Positions 1-7,913 of a stretch of DNA of 64,000 bases are shown here, one piece after another. A program made the position numbers and the translations under genes. The first letter of the stretch is position 1. Each line of letters begins with the position of its first letter. This DNA comes from Pseudomonadota bacterium (GTDB lineage Bacteria > Desulfobacterota > Binatia > Binatales > Binataceae): the NCBI GenBank assembly GCA_021324885.1, contig JAJPIF010000023.1:62001-126000 (forward strand), read 5' to 3'. The notes beneath the pieces were generated by a model. It did no database searches, had not been told where the DNA came from, and saw nothing but the letters and a program-made list of their open reading frames with translations.

Positions 1-2
1 CC

Positions 3-1667
3 TCGCACCGCCCGCCCGCCTGGCTGGCGCCAATCCTGCGCGCCGCCGGCTCCCATGGACTGGCCGCGATGGGCGTGGTTTACGCGCTGTTGTTGATCGG
101 CGAGTTCACCACTTTTTTCGGACAGTTCTACCTGACCAACATGGTGGCGCAGTACAGCCTTTCGGATTTGCGAATGGCGTTGTTCGAACGGGTCGAACGG
201 CTGCCCATGGCGTTTTTCGATCGCAACCCGGTGGGTCGGCTGGTCAGCCGCATGACCACCGATATCGACGCGATCAACGAGATGTTCGGCGCCGGCTCGC
301 TCACTTTGCTGATCGACATGCTGACCCTCAGCGGCATCATCATAATCATGTTGACGCTGAGCTTTCGGCTCGCGCTGTGGGCGCTGATATCGATTCCGCC
401 GTTGCTGATGATCATCCGCTTCTTCCAGGTCAGGGCGCGCGTGGTTTACGGCCAGATCCGCGACCGCCTTGCCGCGCTCAACTCGTACCTGTCCGAAGCG
501 ATCGGCGGTGTTTCAATCGTCCAACTGTTCACCCGTCAGGTCGAAACGGCGCGCGAATTCGACGTGCTCAACCAGCGCAGCCGCGACTCCCAGATGATGG
601 CGAACGTGTACGAGGCGGGGCTGTTTTCCACCATTGAAACGATCAGCACGATCACGATCGGCATAATCCTGTGGATCGGCGGCGGGGAAGCGATGCATCG
701 CCTGATCGGCCTCGGCACGCTGTTCGCCTTCATCGAATATGCCCAGAAATTCTTCCTGCCTTTGCGTGACGTTTCTTCCAAGTACACCGTTCTGCAATCG
801 GCGCTGGCCTCCGCCGAACGGCTGGAAGCGCTGATGCGCGAGCCGATTACGATTCAGACTCCCCAGCGCCCGCGCACGCCGGCGTTGAGGTCCGGCCATA
901 TCGTGTTCGATAATGTGAGCTTCTCCTACCGCCGCGGCGATCCCGTGCTGAAAGGGCTCAGCTTTGAAATCGAGCCCGGACGCAAGGTCGCAATCGTCGG
1001 CGCCACCGGCTCCGGCAAGTCGACCATCATCAAGCTGCTCAACCGCTTTTACGATGTCGAGGGGGGACGGATTTTAGTGGACGGCGTCGACGTCAGGAAT
1101 TGGGATCTGCGCGAACTGCGGCGCACAATCGGATTGGTGCAGCAGGACGTGCAGATTTTTACCGGCAGCATCCTTGATAATGTCCGCCTGGGCCGCCTTG
1201 ATCTGGACGAGAGCAGCATCCTGAAGGCGCTGGAGCGCGCGCAGGCGCTGAGTTTCGTGCAGCGGCTGCCCGCGCGTTTGCACGAAGACCTGCGCGAGCG
1301 CGGCTCCAATCTGTCGGCCGGCCAGCGCCAGCTCCTGTCGTTTGCGCGCGCGCTGGCCTACGATCCCAGGATACTGGTCATGGACGAGGCCACCTCCAGC
1401 GTCGACAGCGAAACCGAACGGCTGATCCAAATCGCGCTGACGGAACTGCTTACCGGGCGCACAGCGCTGATCGTGGCCCATCGTCTGTCCACGATCGAGA
1501 AAGCCGACCGGATCATGGTCCTGAGCCACGGCGAGTTGCGCGAAAGCGGCACTCACGAACAACTGCTGGCATCTCGCGGGCTTTACTATCGCCTGTTCGA
1601 GCTTCAGTACGCGCGCTTTCGGGCTGGCAGCGCCGCCACCGGCCTCGAAGGTCCCAACGGCCGGTGA
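3..1667 (+). CDS. ABC exporter, fused permease and ATPase (5' end outside window)
   Basis: The frame is open to the left edge, so the gene begins before the window; the first internal ATG is at 69. The visible part has the last transmembrane helices of a type I exporter permease, then a complete nucleotide-binding domain: Walker A GATGSGKST, signature LSAGQ, Walker B ILVMDEATS and the H-loop in VAHRLS. Exporters of this kind are about 580-620 residues and usually work as homo- or heterodimers in the inner membrane, often moving lipids or drugs. The stop overlaps the GTG of the next gene (GTGA), suggesting translational coupling. A preceding gene could be the heterodimer partner. Family assignment is firm; the substrate is unknown. 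Confidence 0.93.
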   Translation, partial: SHRPPAWLAPILRAAGSHGLAAMGVVYALLLIGEFTTFFGQFYLTNMVAQYSLSDLRMALFERVERLPMAFFDRNPVGRLVSRMTTDIDAINEMFGAGSLTLLIDMLTLSGIIIIMLTLSFRLALWALISIPPLLMIIRFFQVRARVVYGQIRDRLAALNSYLSEAIGGVSIVQLFTRQVETAREFDVLNQRSRDSQMMANVYEAGLFSTIETISTITIGIILWIGGGEAMHRLIGLGTLFAFIEYAQKFFLPLRDVSSKYTVLQSALASAERLEALMREPITIQTPQRPRTPALRSGHIVFDNVSFSYRRGDPVLKGLSFEIEPGRKVAIVGATGSGKSTIIKLLNRFYDVEGGRILVDGVDVRNWDLRELRRTIGLVQQDVQIFTGSILDNVRLGRLDLDESSILKALERAQALSFVQRLPARLHEDLRERGSNLSAGQRQLLSFARALAYDPRILVMDEATSSVDSETERLIQIALTELLTGRTALIVAHRLSTIEKADRIMVLSHGELRESGTHEQLLASRGLYYRLFELQYARFRAGSAATGLEGPNGR

Positions 1668-2815
1668 AACGCGTGGCCGCCCCAAACCAGGTGCGCGGTA
1701 AACTGACCCTCAAGCTCCTCCTTGGCCTGTGCGCGATTTCATTTTGCGGATGCGAAATCGGCTATATCGCCCATGGCGCTTATGCCGAGGCTCGCCTGTT
1801 GTGGAACCGCCGTCCAATCGAACAGGTTTTGGAAAAGAGGGATCTCAAGCCGGAGATCCGCGACAAGCTCCAGATGGTCCTGCAGGTGCGCCGTTTTGCC
1901 GAAGATCGGTTGGGAGAAAACGTGGGCGGCTCTTACACAACCGTCACCCCGGTCGAGCAATGGGCGGTCACGTGGGTCCTGATGGCGGCGCAGCCCGATC
2001 AGTTAAAACCCTACACCTGGTGTTTTCCGATCGTCGGTTCGGTGCCTTACAAGGGTTACTTCAGCAAGTCCGCGGCGCTGGCAGCCGCCAAATCGATGGA
2101 AGACCAGGGCTACGATACCTTCGTTCGTCCGGCAGTGGCGTTCTCCAGTCTGGGGTATTTCAACGATCCGCTGTTGTCCAATTTGCTGGAGTTGAATCAC
2201 GTGGTCCTGGCCGGCGTGATAATCCACGAGCTTTTCCATCGTACCTATTTTCTGGCCAGTAACGTGATGTTCGACGAGTCCTCCGCCAATTATGTCGGCG
2301 GCCGTGGCGCGATGGAATTCTTCAAGTACCTGGAAGGCCCCGATTCGCAGGACGTGGCGGTGGCGCGCGCGGTGGTACAAAGCGACATGCTGTTCGGCGA
2401 GTTTCTGAAAAACCAGGAAGCCAAACTCCAGGCGCTGTACCATAGCGGCAAACCCAGGGCGGAGATTCTCAAGCAACGGGTTGGCGTCTTTCATGAAATC
2501 CAAAGCGACTACGCCAAACTCAAGCCGCGGCTTTCAGGACTGGATCGCTTCGATCTGGACCAAATCAAGCTGAACAACGCGGTCCTGATTAATTATCAGC
2601 TCTACTTTCACCACCTTGAAGATTTCGCCGCACTCGACGCGCTGCATGGGTGCGATCTGAGGCAGACCATTTCCACGATTATCAATCTTGCCAAGGGCAA
2701 TCCCGACGATCCGTTCGGTGCCATACATCGCGCGGTACGGGCCGTGCCGCTCCAGAGCCTGACCCCATGCGCGGGGACCACAATGCCGGTAGAAGCTGAA
2801 CGCGCCCGGCGTTGA
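1664..2815 (+). CDS. putative aminopeptidase lipoprotein (PF10023/COG4324 type)
   Basis: The N-terminus has a basic stretch, a hydrophobic helix and a lipobox-like ending (F-C-G-C near residue 30), so a lipoprotein is likely. The body matches the Aminopep family: an RRPI segment, WCFPI, an SSLGYFNDPLLS block, and a zinc HExxH motif (HELFH, His188 and His192) followed by an FDES segment that would supply the third ligand. Length (383 aa) is normal for the family. The GTG start overlaps the stop of the upstream ABC exporter. Peptidase activity is predicted from the motif only; the substrate is unknown. Confidence 0.82.
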   Translation: MKRVAAPNQVRGKLTLKLLLGLCAISFCGCEIGYIAHGAYAEARLLWNRRPIEQVLEKRDLKPEIRDKLQMVLQVRRFAEDRLGENVGGSYTTVTPVEQWAVTWVLMAAQPDQLKPYTWCFPIVGSVPYKGYFSKSAALAAAKSMEDQGYDTFVRPAVAFSSLGYFNDPLLSNLLELNHVVLAGVIIHELFHRTYFLASNVMFDESSANYVGGRGAMEFFKYLEGPDSQDVAVARAVVQSDMLFGEFLKNQEAKLQALYHSGKPRAEILKQRVGVFHEIQSDYAKLKPRLSGLDRFDLDQIKLNNAVLINYQLYFHHLEDFAALDALHGCDLRQTISTIINLAKGNPDDPFGAIHRAVRAVPLQSLTPCAGTTMPVEAERARR

Positions 2816-2818
2816 CCC

Positions 2819-3538
2819 TCAGCGGATCGAGGGGCGGCGCGAGGGACACCCAACCGGGCGGGATTCGGGATGAGACTCGGCGTCAGGATGCGCCACATCC
2901 ATCGATTTCACGTCCGGGGCCAGAGAGTGGACCTGAGCTTTTGGGGTTCGATTGGCGCCGAGCAATTGGAAAATCATTTCGGTGATGATCTCGATCAATT
3001 CATCGAGCAGCAAGAGCTTTCTGGGGTAGTACCATCGCGCCGGCCCGCTGAGAATGTCGCCGACCGCCAGGGCCGCTACCGTAAGATTTCTGACCTGGAA
3101 TTTCCCTTCGTTTACGCCCTTGCGCAAAATCTCTTCGATCCGTCTGCGGAAGTCCGAACTCAGGGCGTCGATCACGCTGTAATTCTCGGCGCTCAGGCTT
3201 CGGACTTCGCTGATTATAATGTAGGACTCCTCCTTTTTTTCCCATTGATTGGTGACGAAGAAGCAGATCAGCGCGCGCATCTGGCTTTCCGCGTCCTCCA
3301 GGCCCGCCAATCTCTGATCGAGTTCGGCGATATTGGCTTCAATGATTTCCTTGAGCAGGCGGAAAAGGAAGTCCTGCTTGTCTTTGATATGGTAATAGAG
3401 CGAGCCGCTTTCCAATCCGACGCTGCGCGCCAGCATCCGCAGCGTCATCGCTTCGTAGCCGTGTTCATAAATGAGCCTGATACCGGCGGCTTTAATCGCG
3501 CTAAACGTGCCCGCTCGATGCGAGCCTCGTTGCCTCAT
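2819..3538 (-). CDS. TetR/AcrR-family transcriptional regulator
   Basis: The first 60 residues form a TetR helix-turn-helix: a helix ending in YEHGYEAMTLRML, then the recognition segment ESGSLYYHIKDKQDFLF. The remaining helical region is the ligand and dimer domain, resembling regulators of lipid or steroid catabolism. It is the second gene of a leftward pair, 29 bp behind the amidohydrolase at 3568-4671, so it probably autoregulates that operon and may act on the divergent thiolase-like/DUF35 operon. The last 30 residues are basic and Pro/Ser-rich, a tail beyond the usual fold. The ligand cannot be read from sequence. Confidence 0.88.
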   Translation of the reverse strand: MRQRGSHRAGTFSAIKAAGIRLIYEHGYEAMTLRMLARSVGLESGSLYYHIKDKQDFLFRLLKEIIEANIAELDQRLAGLEDAESQMRALICFFVTNQWEKKEESYIIISEVRSLSAENYSVIDALSSDFRRRIEEILRKGVNEGKFQVRNLTVAALAVGDILSGPARWYYPRKLLLLDELIEIITEMIFQLLGANRTPKAQVHSLAPDVKSMDVAHPDAESHPESRPVGCPSRRPSIR

Positions 3539-3567
3539 CGGACCAAGACCTCCCGGACCGTTTTCGT

Positions 3568-4671
3568 TCAGTTGATATCCAGGTTATAGAGGTGGGCGGC
3601 ATTGTCGTGCACGATCTTGCGCGTGACACTTTCGGGAATCGACCCGAACGTCTGCTTGATCACCTCGCGTGAATGCGGCCAGGTTGAATCCAGATGCGGG
3701 AAATCCGACGCCCACATGAAATTGTCTTCGCCAAACATCTTATATAGCGCCACGCCGCAGGGATCGTCCTGGAACGTGGCCCAAAGCTGGCGCCTGGCGT
3801 ACTCACTCGGCTTCAAAGGCGGCAGATTGGGCTGGACGCCAAGGTCGTAGTTGTGGTCGAGCCGATACAGGAAATGCGGCAGCCATCCGATATCGTTTTC
3901 GGTCGAGACCAGTTTCAGCCGGGGAAAACGCTCCAGCACCCCGCCCATCAGGAACGCTGCCAGCGATCCCTGTGTCTCATGCACCCAGTCGAACAGGATC
4001 ATGAACGGATTGCCGCTGCCCTTGGCAAAATCCGTCACGCTCTGTTTCCTGCTGGTGGTGATGATATGCAGGGAAAGCGGCATATCAAGCTCCGATGCGG
4101 CCTGCCAGAACGGATTGTACATCGACCGATGATAGGGCTGGTTGGGACCGTTGGAGATCATGGCGCCGCGCAGGCCCATCTTCGCGCATCGCTCCAATTC
4201 CTTGACCGCCTCCGGAATATCCAACAGCGAAATCAGCGCGACACCCACCAGCCGCTTGGGGTTGACGGCGCAATATTCCGCCAGCCAGTCGTTGTAAACC
4301 TTGAAGCACGCGCGCTGCAATTCGGCGTCCTGAATGGAATAGAGCGCCAGGCCGTTGCTGGTATAGAGCACCTCGGCTTTGACGCCGTCTGCCTCCTGGT
4401 CGGCGATGCGCAGGGTCGGATCCCATCCGCTGGGCCGCCCCGCCTCATAACCTTTGCCCAGATGCTCGCGCAGTTCCTCTCCGCGCTTGCCGGCGGCGAA
4501 CTGACCGGCGACGGGAAAGGCTACTCCGCCGGGAGCCACGATCAGCCATTTGCCTTCATGTTGCACCACTCTGGGTGCGGACTCGCGATACTTGCGATCA
4601 ATGCGCTCCACCCACAAGTCGGCGGGTTCTACCACGTGGGAATCGGCTGATACAATGCTGATATTGTCCAT
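3568..4671 (-). CDS. amidohydrolase-2 family protein (TIM-barrel metal hydrolase or decarboxylase)
   Basis: PF04909-type protein of 367 aa. Strand 1 carries SADSHVVEP, where the usual HxH is reduced to DSH; SLHII gives the mid-barrel His, and ASDFPHLDSTWP gives the C-terminal Asp and the family's typical SDYPH signature. Members include ACMSD-like decarboxylases and hydrolases of ring-cleavage products. First gene of a leftward operon with tetR, behind a good promoter at 4729-4756. Three paralogues lie in this window (6579, 31408, 32521). The reaction, decarboxylation or C-C/C-N hydrolysis, cannot be decided from sequence. Confidence 0.88.
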   Translation of the reverse strand: MDNISIVSADSHVVEPADLWVERIDRKYRESAPRVVQHEGKWLIVAPGGVAFPVAGQFAAGKRGEELREHLGKGYEAGRPSGWDPTLRIADQEADGVKAEVLYTSNGLALYSIQDAELQRACFKVYNDWLAEYCAVNPKRLVGVALISLLDIPEAVKELERCAKMGLRGAMISNGPNQPYHRSMYNPFWQAASELDMPLSLHIITTSRKQSVTDFAKGSGNPFMILFDWVHETQGSLAAFLMGGVLERFPRLKLVSTENDIGWLPHFLYRLDHNYDLGVQPNLPPLKPSEYARRQLWATFQDDPCGVALYKMFGEDNFMWASDFPHLDSTWPHSREVIKQTFGSIPESVTRKIVHDNAAHLYNLDIN

Positions 4672-4728
4672 GGTCTGCTCCTGCGGCGAAATGGTGCGGC
4701 CTTTGCCGCCCCGCGACTCCGCTGCTCT

Positions 4729-4756
4729 TTAATAGCGCCACGGCTCAGGATGTCAA
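4729..4756 (-). promoter_or_regulatory. predicted sigma70-type promoter for the amidohydrolase-tetR operon
   Basis: On the minus strand a perfect TTGACA (4756-4751) is followed after 16 bp by TATTAA (4734-4729). Transcription would begin near 4722, giving a leader of about 50 nt before the ATG at 4671. The site lies in the divergent gap facing the thiolase-like gene, where a TetR operator would be expected. I see no perfect dyad. Confidence 0.5.
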
Positions 4757-4774
4757 ATGCTTCAGCGGCCAGGG

Positions 4775-4804
4775 TTGAGCTTTGAGCACATGGCGGGCTA
4801 TACG
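4775..4804 (+). promoter_or_regulatory. possible promoter for the thiolase-like/DUF35 operon
   Basis: TTGAGC (4775-4780), an 18 bp spacer, then TATACG (4799-4804). Each box matches consensus at four of six positions. Initiation near 4811 would leave a very short leader with GAGG before the ATG at 4823, and would exclude the upstream in-frame start at 4757. Confidence 0.3.
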
Positions 4805-4822
4805 TGGCGTGAGGCAAGCGCT

Positions 4823-5998
4823 ATGGCAGCGGACGTTTTGACGGTCAAGGACAAGGCGGCAATCGTCGGACTTGGTGAAACCAAATACTACAAGCGCGGC
4901 GGCGCGCCGGTCAGCGAGTTCCGCCTGGCCTGCGAAGCGATCATGAAAGCCGCGCAGGACGCCGGTATCCCCGTCAGCCAGATCGACGGTCTGGCCTCTT
5001 ATGCCGACGATCGCAATGAACCGATCCGGATGGCGTCGGCGCTGGGGCTTTCCGAGCTGCACCTTTCCAATATCTTCTGGAGCGGAGGCGGCGGCGGAGT
5101 CGCCGGCGCGGTCGGCAATGCCGCCGCCGCGGTGGCGGCCGGCTACGCCAGGTACGTGTGCGTCTATCGCGCTCTGGCCCAGGGCCAATTCTATCGCTTC
5201 GGAGCCGCCCCGGCGCCCAAATCCGTGACCGGCAACGCGATGTACACGCTGCCCTTCGGAATGGGCACCGCGGCCCAGATGATCGCGTTGCGCACACGCC
5301 GCTTCATGCACGAACACAACGTCCGTCAGGACGCGCTGGCCGCGGTGGCGATGGCCTCGTATCACCACGCCCAGTTCAATCCGCGCGCCGTAATGTACGG
5401 GCGTCCGCTGACGCGCGAGCAGTACGATAACTCGCGATGGATTGTCGAGCCGTTCCATCTCTATGATTGCTGCATGGAAAACGACGGCGCCGCCGCCGTG
5501 ATCGTCACCAGCGCTGAACGCGCCCGCGATATGCCGCACAAGCCGGCATATATAATGGCGTCGGCGCAGGGTTCGGGCTTTCGCCAGGGGGCGTCCGTGC
5601 ACAACGCGCCCGATTACGGCACCGCCAATTTCGGCACGCTGGCGCCGCGGCTGTACGAGATGGCCGGAATCAAGCCCGCCGATGTCGACGTTGTGCAGTC
5701 CTACGAAAATTTCACCGGCGCCGTGGTGATGTCGCTGGTCGAACACGGTTTTTGCGCGCCCGAGGAAACCAACGATTTCTGTTGCTTCGAAAATCTGACC
5801 TGGCCCGGCGGCAAGCTGCCGATCAACACCAGCGGCGGCAATCTTGCCGAATGCTACGTGCACGGAATGGAACTGGTGGTCGAGGCGGCCCGCCAGGTGC
5901 GCGGCACGTCCACCTGCCAGGTGCGCGACTGCGAAATCTCGATGGTCATCGCCGGGCCTGCCGTGCCGCTGGTCAGCGACTTGCTCCTGCACGCATAA
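4823..5998 (+). CDS. thiolase-like lipid-transfer protein (Ltp2-type, partner of DUF35)
   Basis: Thiolase-superfamily protein of the SCP2/lipid-transfer group: AIVGLGETKY at the N-terminus, an SYENF block, GFC, and the typical INTSGGNLAECYVHGM segment near the C-terminus. The canonical thiolase Cys and GHP motifs are not recognisable. In steroid catabolism such proteins pair with a DUF35 protein as a retro-aldolase that releases a side-chain acyl-CoA fragment, and a DUF35 gene follows 16 bp downstream. The start at 4823 is preferred (GAGG 8 nt upstream) over 4757. The actual substrate is inference; a beta-ketoacyl-CoA thiolase role is an alternative. Confidence 0.85.
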   Translation: MAADVLTVKDKAAIVGLGETKYYKRGGAPVSEFRLACEAIMKAAQDAGIPVSQIDGLASYADDRNEPIRMASALGLSELHLSNIFWSGGGGGVAGAVGNAAAAVAAGYARYVCVYRALAQGQFYRFGAAPAPKSVTGNAMYTLPFGMGTAAQMIALRTRRFMHEHNVRQDALAAVAMASYHHAQFNPRAVMYGRPLTREQYDNSRWIVEPFHLYDCCMENDGAAAVIVTSAERARDMPHKPAYIMASAQGSGFRQGASVHNAPDYGTANFGTLAPRLYEMAGIKPADVDVVQSYENFTGAVVMSLVEHGFCAPEETNDFCCFENLTWPGGKLPINTSGGNLAECYVHGMELVVEAARQVRGTSTCQVRDCEISMVIAGPAVPLVSDLLLHA

Positions 5999-6014
5999 CT
6001 ATGGAGGGATAAAG

Positions 6015-6461
6015 ATGGCGTCCGAGAATCGTTACTGCCTGCCCGCGGGAATGCCGATGCCGGACCCGGCCCGCTCCGCCTCCTTCCATCATGGCTTTTG
6101 GGAAGCTGCGCGCCGCCATGAACTGGCGGTGCAGCGCTGCCGTTCCTGCGCCACCTTCCAGTTCGGACCCGAAGAGATCTGCTATAAGTGTCACGGCTTC
6201 GATCTGGGGTGGGAACAGGTCGCACCGCGTGGCAAAATTTATAGTTGGGAGCGGATCTGGCATCCTTCATTCCCAGCCCTGAAGGAAGCCTGTCCATACC
6301 TGGTAGTGCTGGTCGAATTGCCCCATGCCGGCGGAGTCAGGATGATCGGGAATCTGATCGGCGATCAAAGGCGCGATCCGCCGATTGACGGCGCCGTCGA
6401 AGCGGTATTCGAAGATCATGACGAGGGCTTTACGCTGGTGCAGTGGCGCCTGGAAAAATGA
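6015..6461 (+). CDS. DUF35 OB-fold protein with rubredoxin-like zinc ribbon
   Basis: 148 aa, starting at the ATG at 6015 behind GGAGGG. The N-terminal helix (HGFWEAARRHELAVQRC) leads into a zinc ribbon with Cys42, Cys45, Cys56 and Cys59, then an OB-fold beginning GKIYSWERIWHP. This architecture is the obligate partner of thiolase-like lipid-transfer proteins, where it helps bind acyl-CoA. Directly downstream of the Ltp-like gene at 4823-5998 and presumably forming one complex with its product. Confidence 0.9.
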   Translation: MASENRYCLPAGMPMPDPARSASFHHGFWEAARRHELAVQRCRSCATFQFGPEEICYKCHGFDLGWEQVAPRGKIYSWERIWHPSFPALKEACPYLVVLVELPHAGGVRMIGNLIGDQRRDPPIDGAVEAVFEDHDEGFTLVQWRLEK

Positions 6462-6578
6462 CGGGAGCGGATTGAGAAGTAAGAGGCGGACAAAGAAAGA
6501 GCAATCTTACCTCACTCGTCTTTCCTTTTGTTCCAGGGATTCGGCGCAATCCTACAATAATGGTTGAGGAGACAGATC

Positions 6579-7805
6579 GTGGAAACGGATGAAACGACGG
6601 TGGATCAGGCCAATCGATGGCGGCTGGAAACTCCCGGGTGCATCGGCTGGGAGCATACGGCGCGCGCCGGCGATCCCAACAAGTACCTGATGATCTCGGT
6701 GGATTGCCACGCCAATGAGCCGCGCGGTTTCATCAGCCAGCGGATCGACCGCAAGTACCGCGAGCGCATGCCGCGCGTCGTGGTGGATGAAAAGGGGGTC
6801 AAGTTTACCGTCACTGACAGCGGCGATAAATCGCGCCTGCTGCTGAACAAGGATCTCGAAGGGGAGGACTTCATCCGCGGCAAAGCCGGGTACACGCCCG
6901 AGGGCCGACTCAAGGATCACGCGCGCGACGGCGTCGACGCCGAAATTATCTTTCCCAACAAGGGCCTGCTGGTGTGGGCGACGCAGGACGGGGAATTCGC
7001 GATGGCGCAGTGCCGCGCCTACAATGACTGGGCGTGGGAATTTTTCGGTCCTTACAATGATCGGATGTCGCCGATGGCGGCGATTGCGCCGGCAGATTTG
7101 GCGGGCGCAATCGCGGAAATCAAGCGTGTGGCGAAGATGGGCTTTCGCGGCCTGGCGCTGCCATGCAAACCGATCTACGGCCCGCCCGATTCGCGCCAGC
7201 CCAATTACAACCTGCCCCTGTACGATCCGCTATGGGCGGCCATCCAGGATACCGGCCTGCCGATTACCTTTCACATCTCGACCGGACGCGATCCGCGCAC
7301 CGCGCGCAAAGACGGCGGCGCGGTCATCAATTATGTCTGTCATTCGCTGTCGCCGACCATCGAGCCGATCGCCAACCTATGCGCCTCCGGGGTGCTGGAG
7401 CGTTTCCCGAAACTGAAGTTCGCCGCGATCGAATGCGGTATCGGATGGGTGCCGTGGGCGCTGCAGGCGATGGATGAGGCCTATCACAAACATCATATGT
7501 GGGTGCAGCCTAAGCTCAAGATGCTGCCCAGCGAATATTTCAGGCAGCACGGTTCTGTATCGTTCCAGGAAGATCCGGTCGGGCTGGACCTCGCCGTCAA
7601 ATACGATCTGGTGGATAACTTCCTGTGGGCCAACGATTATCCGCATCACGAGGGCTCATGGCCGCATTCGGCCCAGGCCATCGAGCGCCAGATGGGCCAT
7701 CTGAGCGACGATCAGCGCGCCAGGATATTGGGACTGAATGCGGCCCGCCTGTTCAATTTTGATGTGACCGCGCTGCGCAAGCCGATCGATGCGGCTGTGC
7801 ACTGA
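6579..7805 (+). CDS. amidohydrolase-2 family protein
   Basis: Second amidohydrolase-2 paralogue, 408 aa with the GTG start at 6579, chosen because GAGGAGA ends 7 nt upstream; a TTG at 6564 lies before that site. SVDCHANEP replaces the HxH motif of strand 1, PITFHIS gives the barrel His, and ANDYPHHEGSWPHS the Asp and signature. The 30 N-terminal residues before the barrel are an extension relative to the copy at 3568-4671. It follows the Ltp/DUF35 pair after 117 bp, in the same direction, so it may process their product. A TACAAT box at 6553-6558 could be its own -10. Confidence 0.87.
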   Translation: METDETTVDQANRWRLETPGCIGWEHTARAGDPNKYLMISVDCHANEPRGFISQRIDRKYRERMPRVVVDEKGVKFTVTDSGDKSRLLLNKDLEGEDFIRGKAGYTPEGRLKDHARDGVDAEIIFPNKGLLVWATQDGEFAMAQCRAYNDWAWEFFGPYNDRMSPMAAIAPADLAGAIAEIKRVAKMGFRGLALPCKPIYGPPDSRQPNYNLPLYDPLWAAIQDTGLPITFHISTGRDPRTARKDGGAVINYVCHSLSPTIEPIANLCASGVLERFPKLKFAAIECGIGWVPWALQAMDEAYHKHHMWVQPKLKMLPSEYFRQHGSVSFQEDPVGLDLAVKYDLVDNFLWANDYPHHEGSWPHSAQAIERQMGHLSDDQRARILGLNAARLFNFDVTALRKPIDAAVH

Positions 7806-7913
7806 GCACGCGGCGCCCGTTTTTTAATTGCGCAGCAACCGCATGCGCCTTCACGCCTTCCGGGTCACCGCGGCGAAGGTCCGCGCCCGAGACCGGGGAT
7901 TTGATTGAGAAAT

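Noticed and set aside
4745-5992. Long open frame on the minus strand (415 codons)
   Set aside because: It is antisense to the well-supported thiolase-like gene; its His/Arg/Gly-rich product has no family features. GC-rich third positions keep the opposite frame open.
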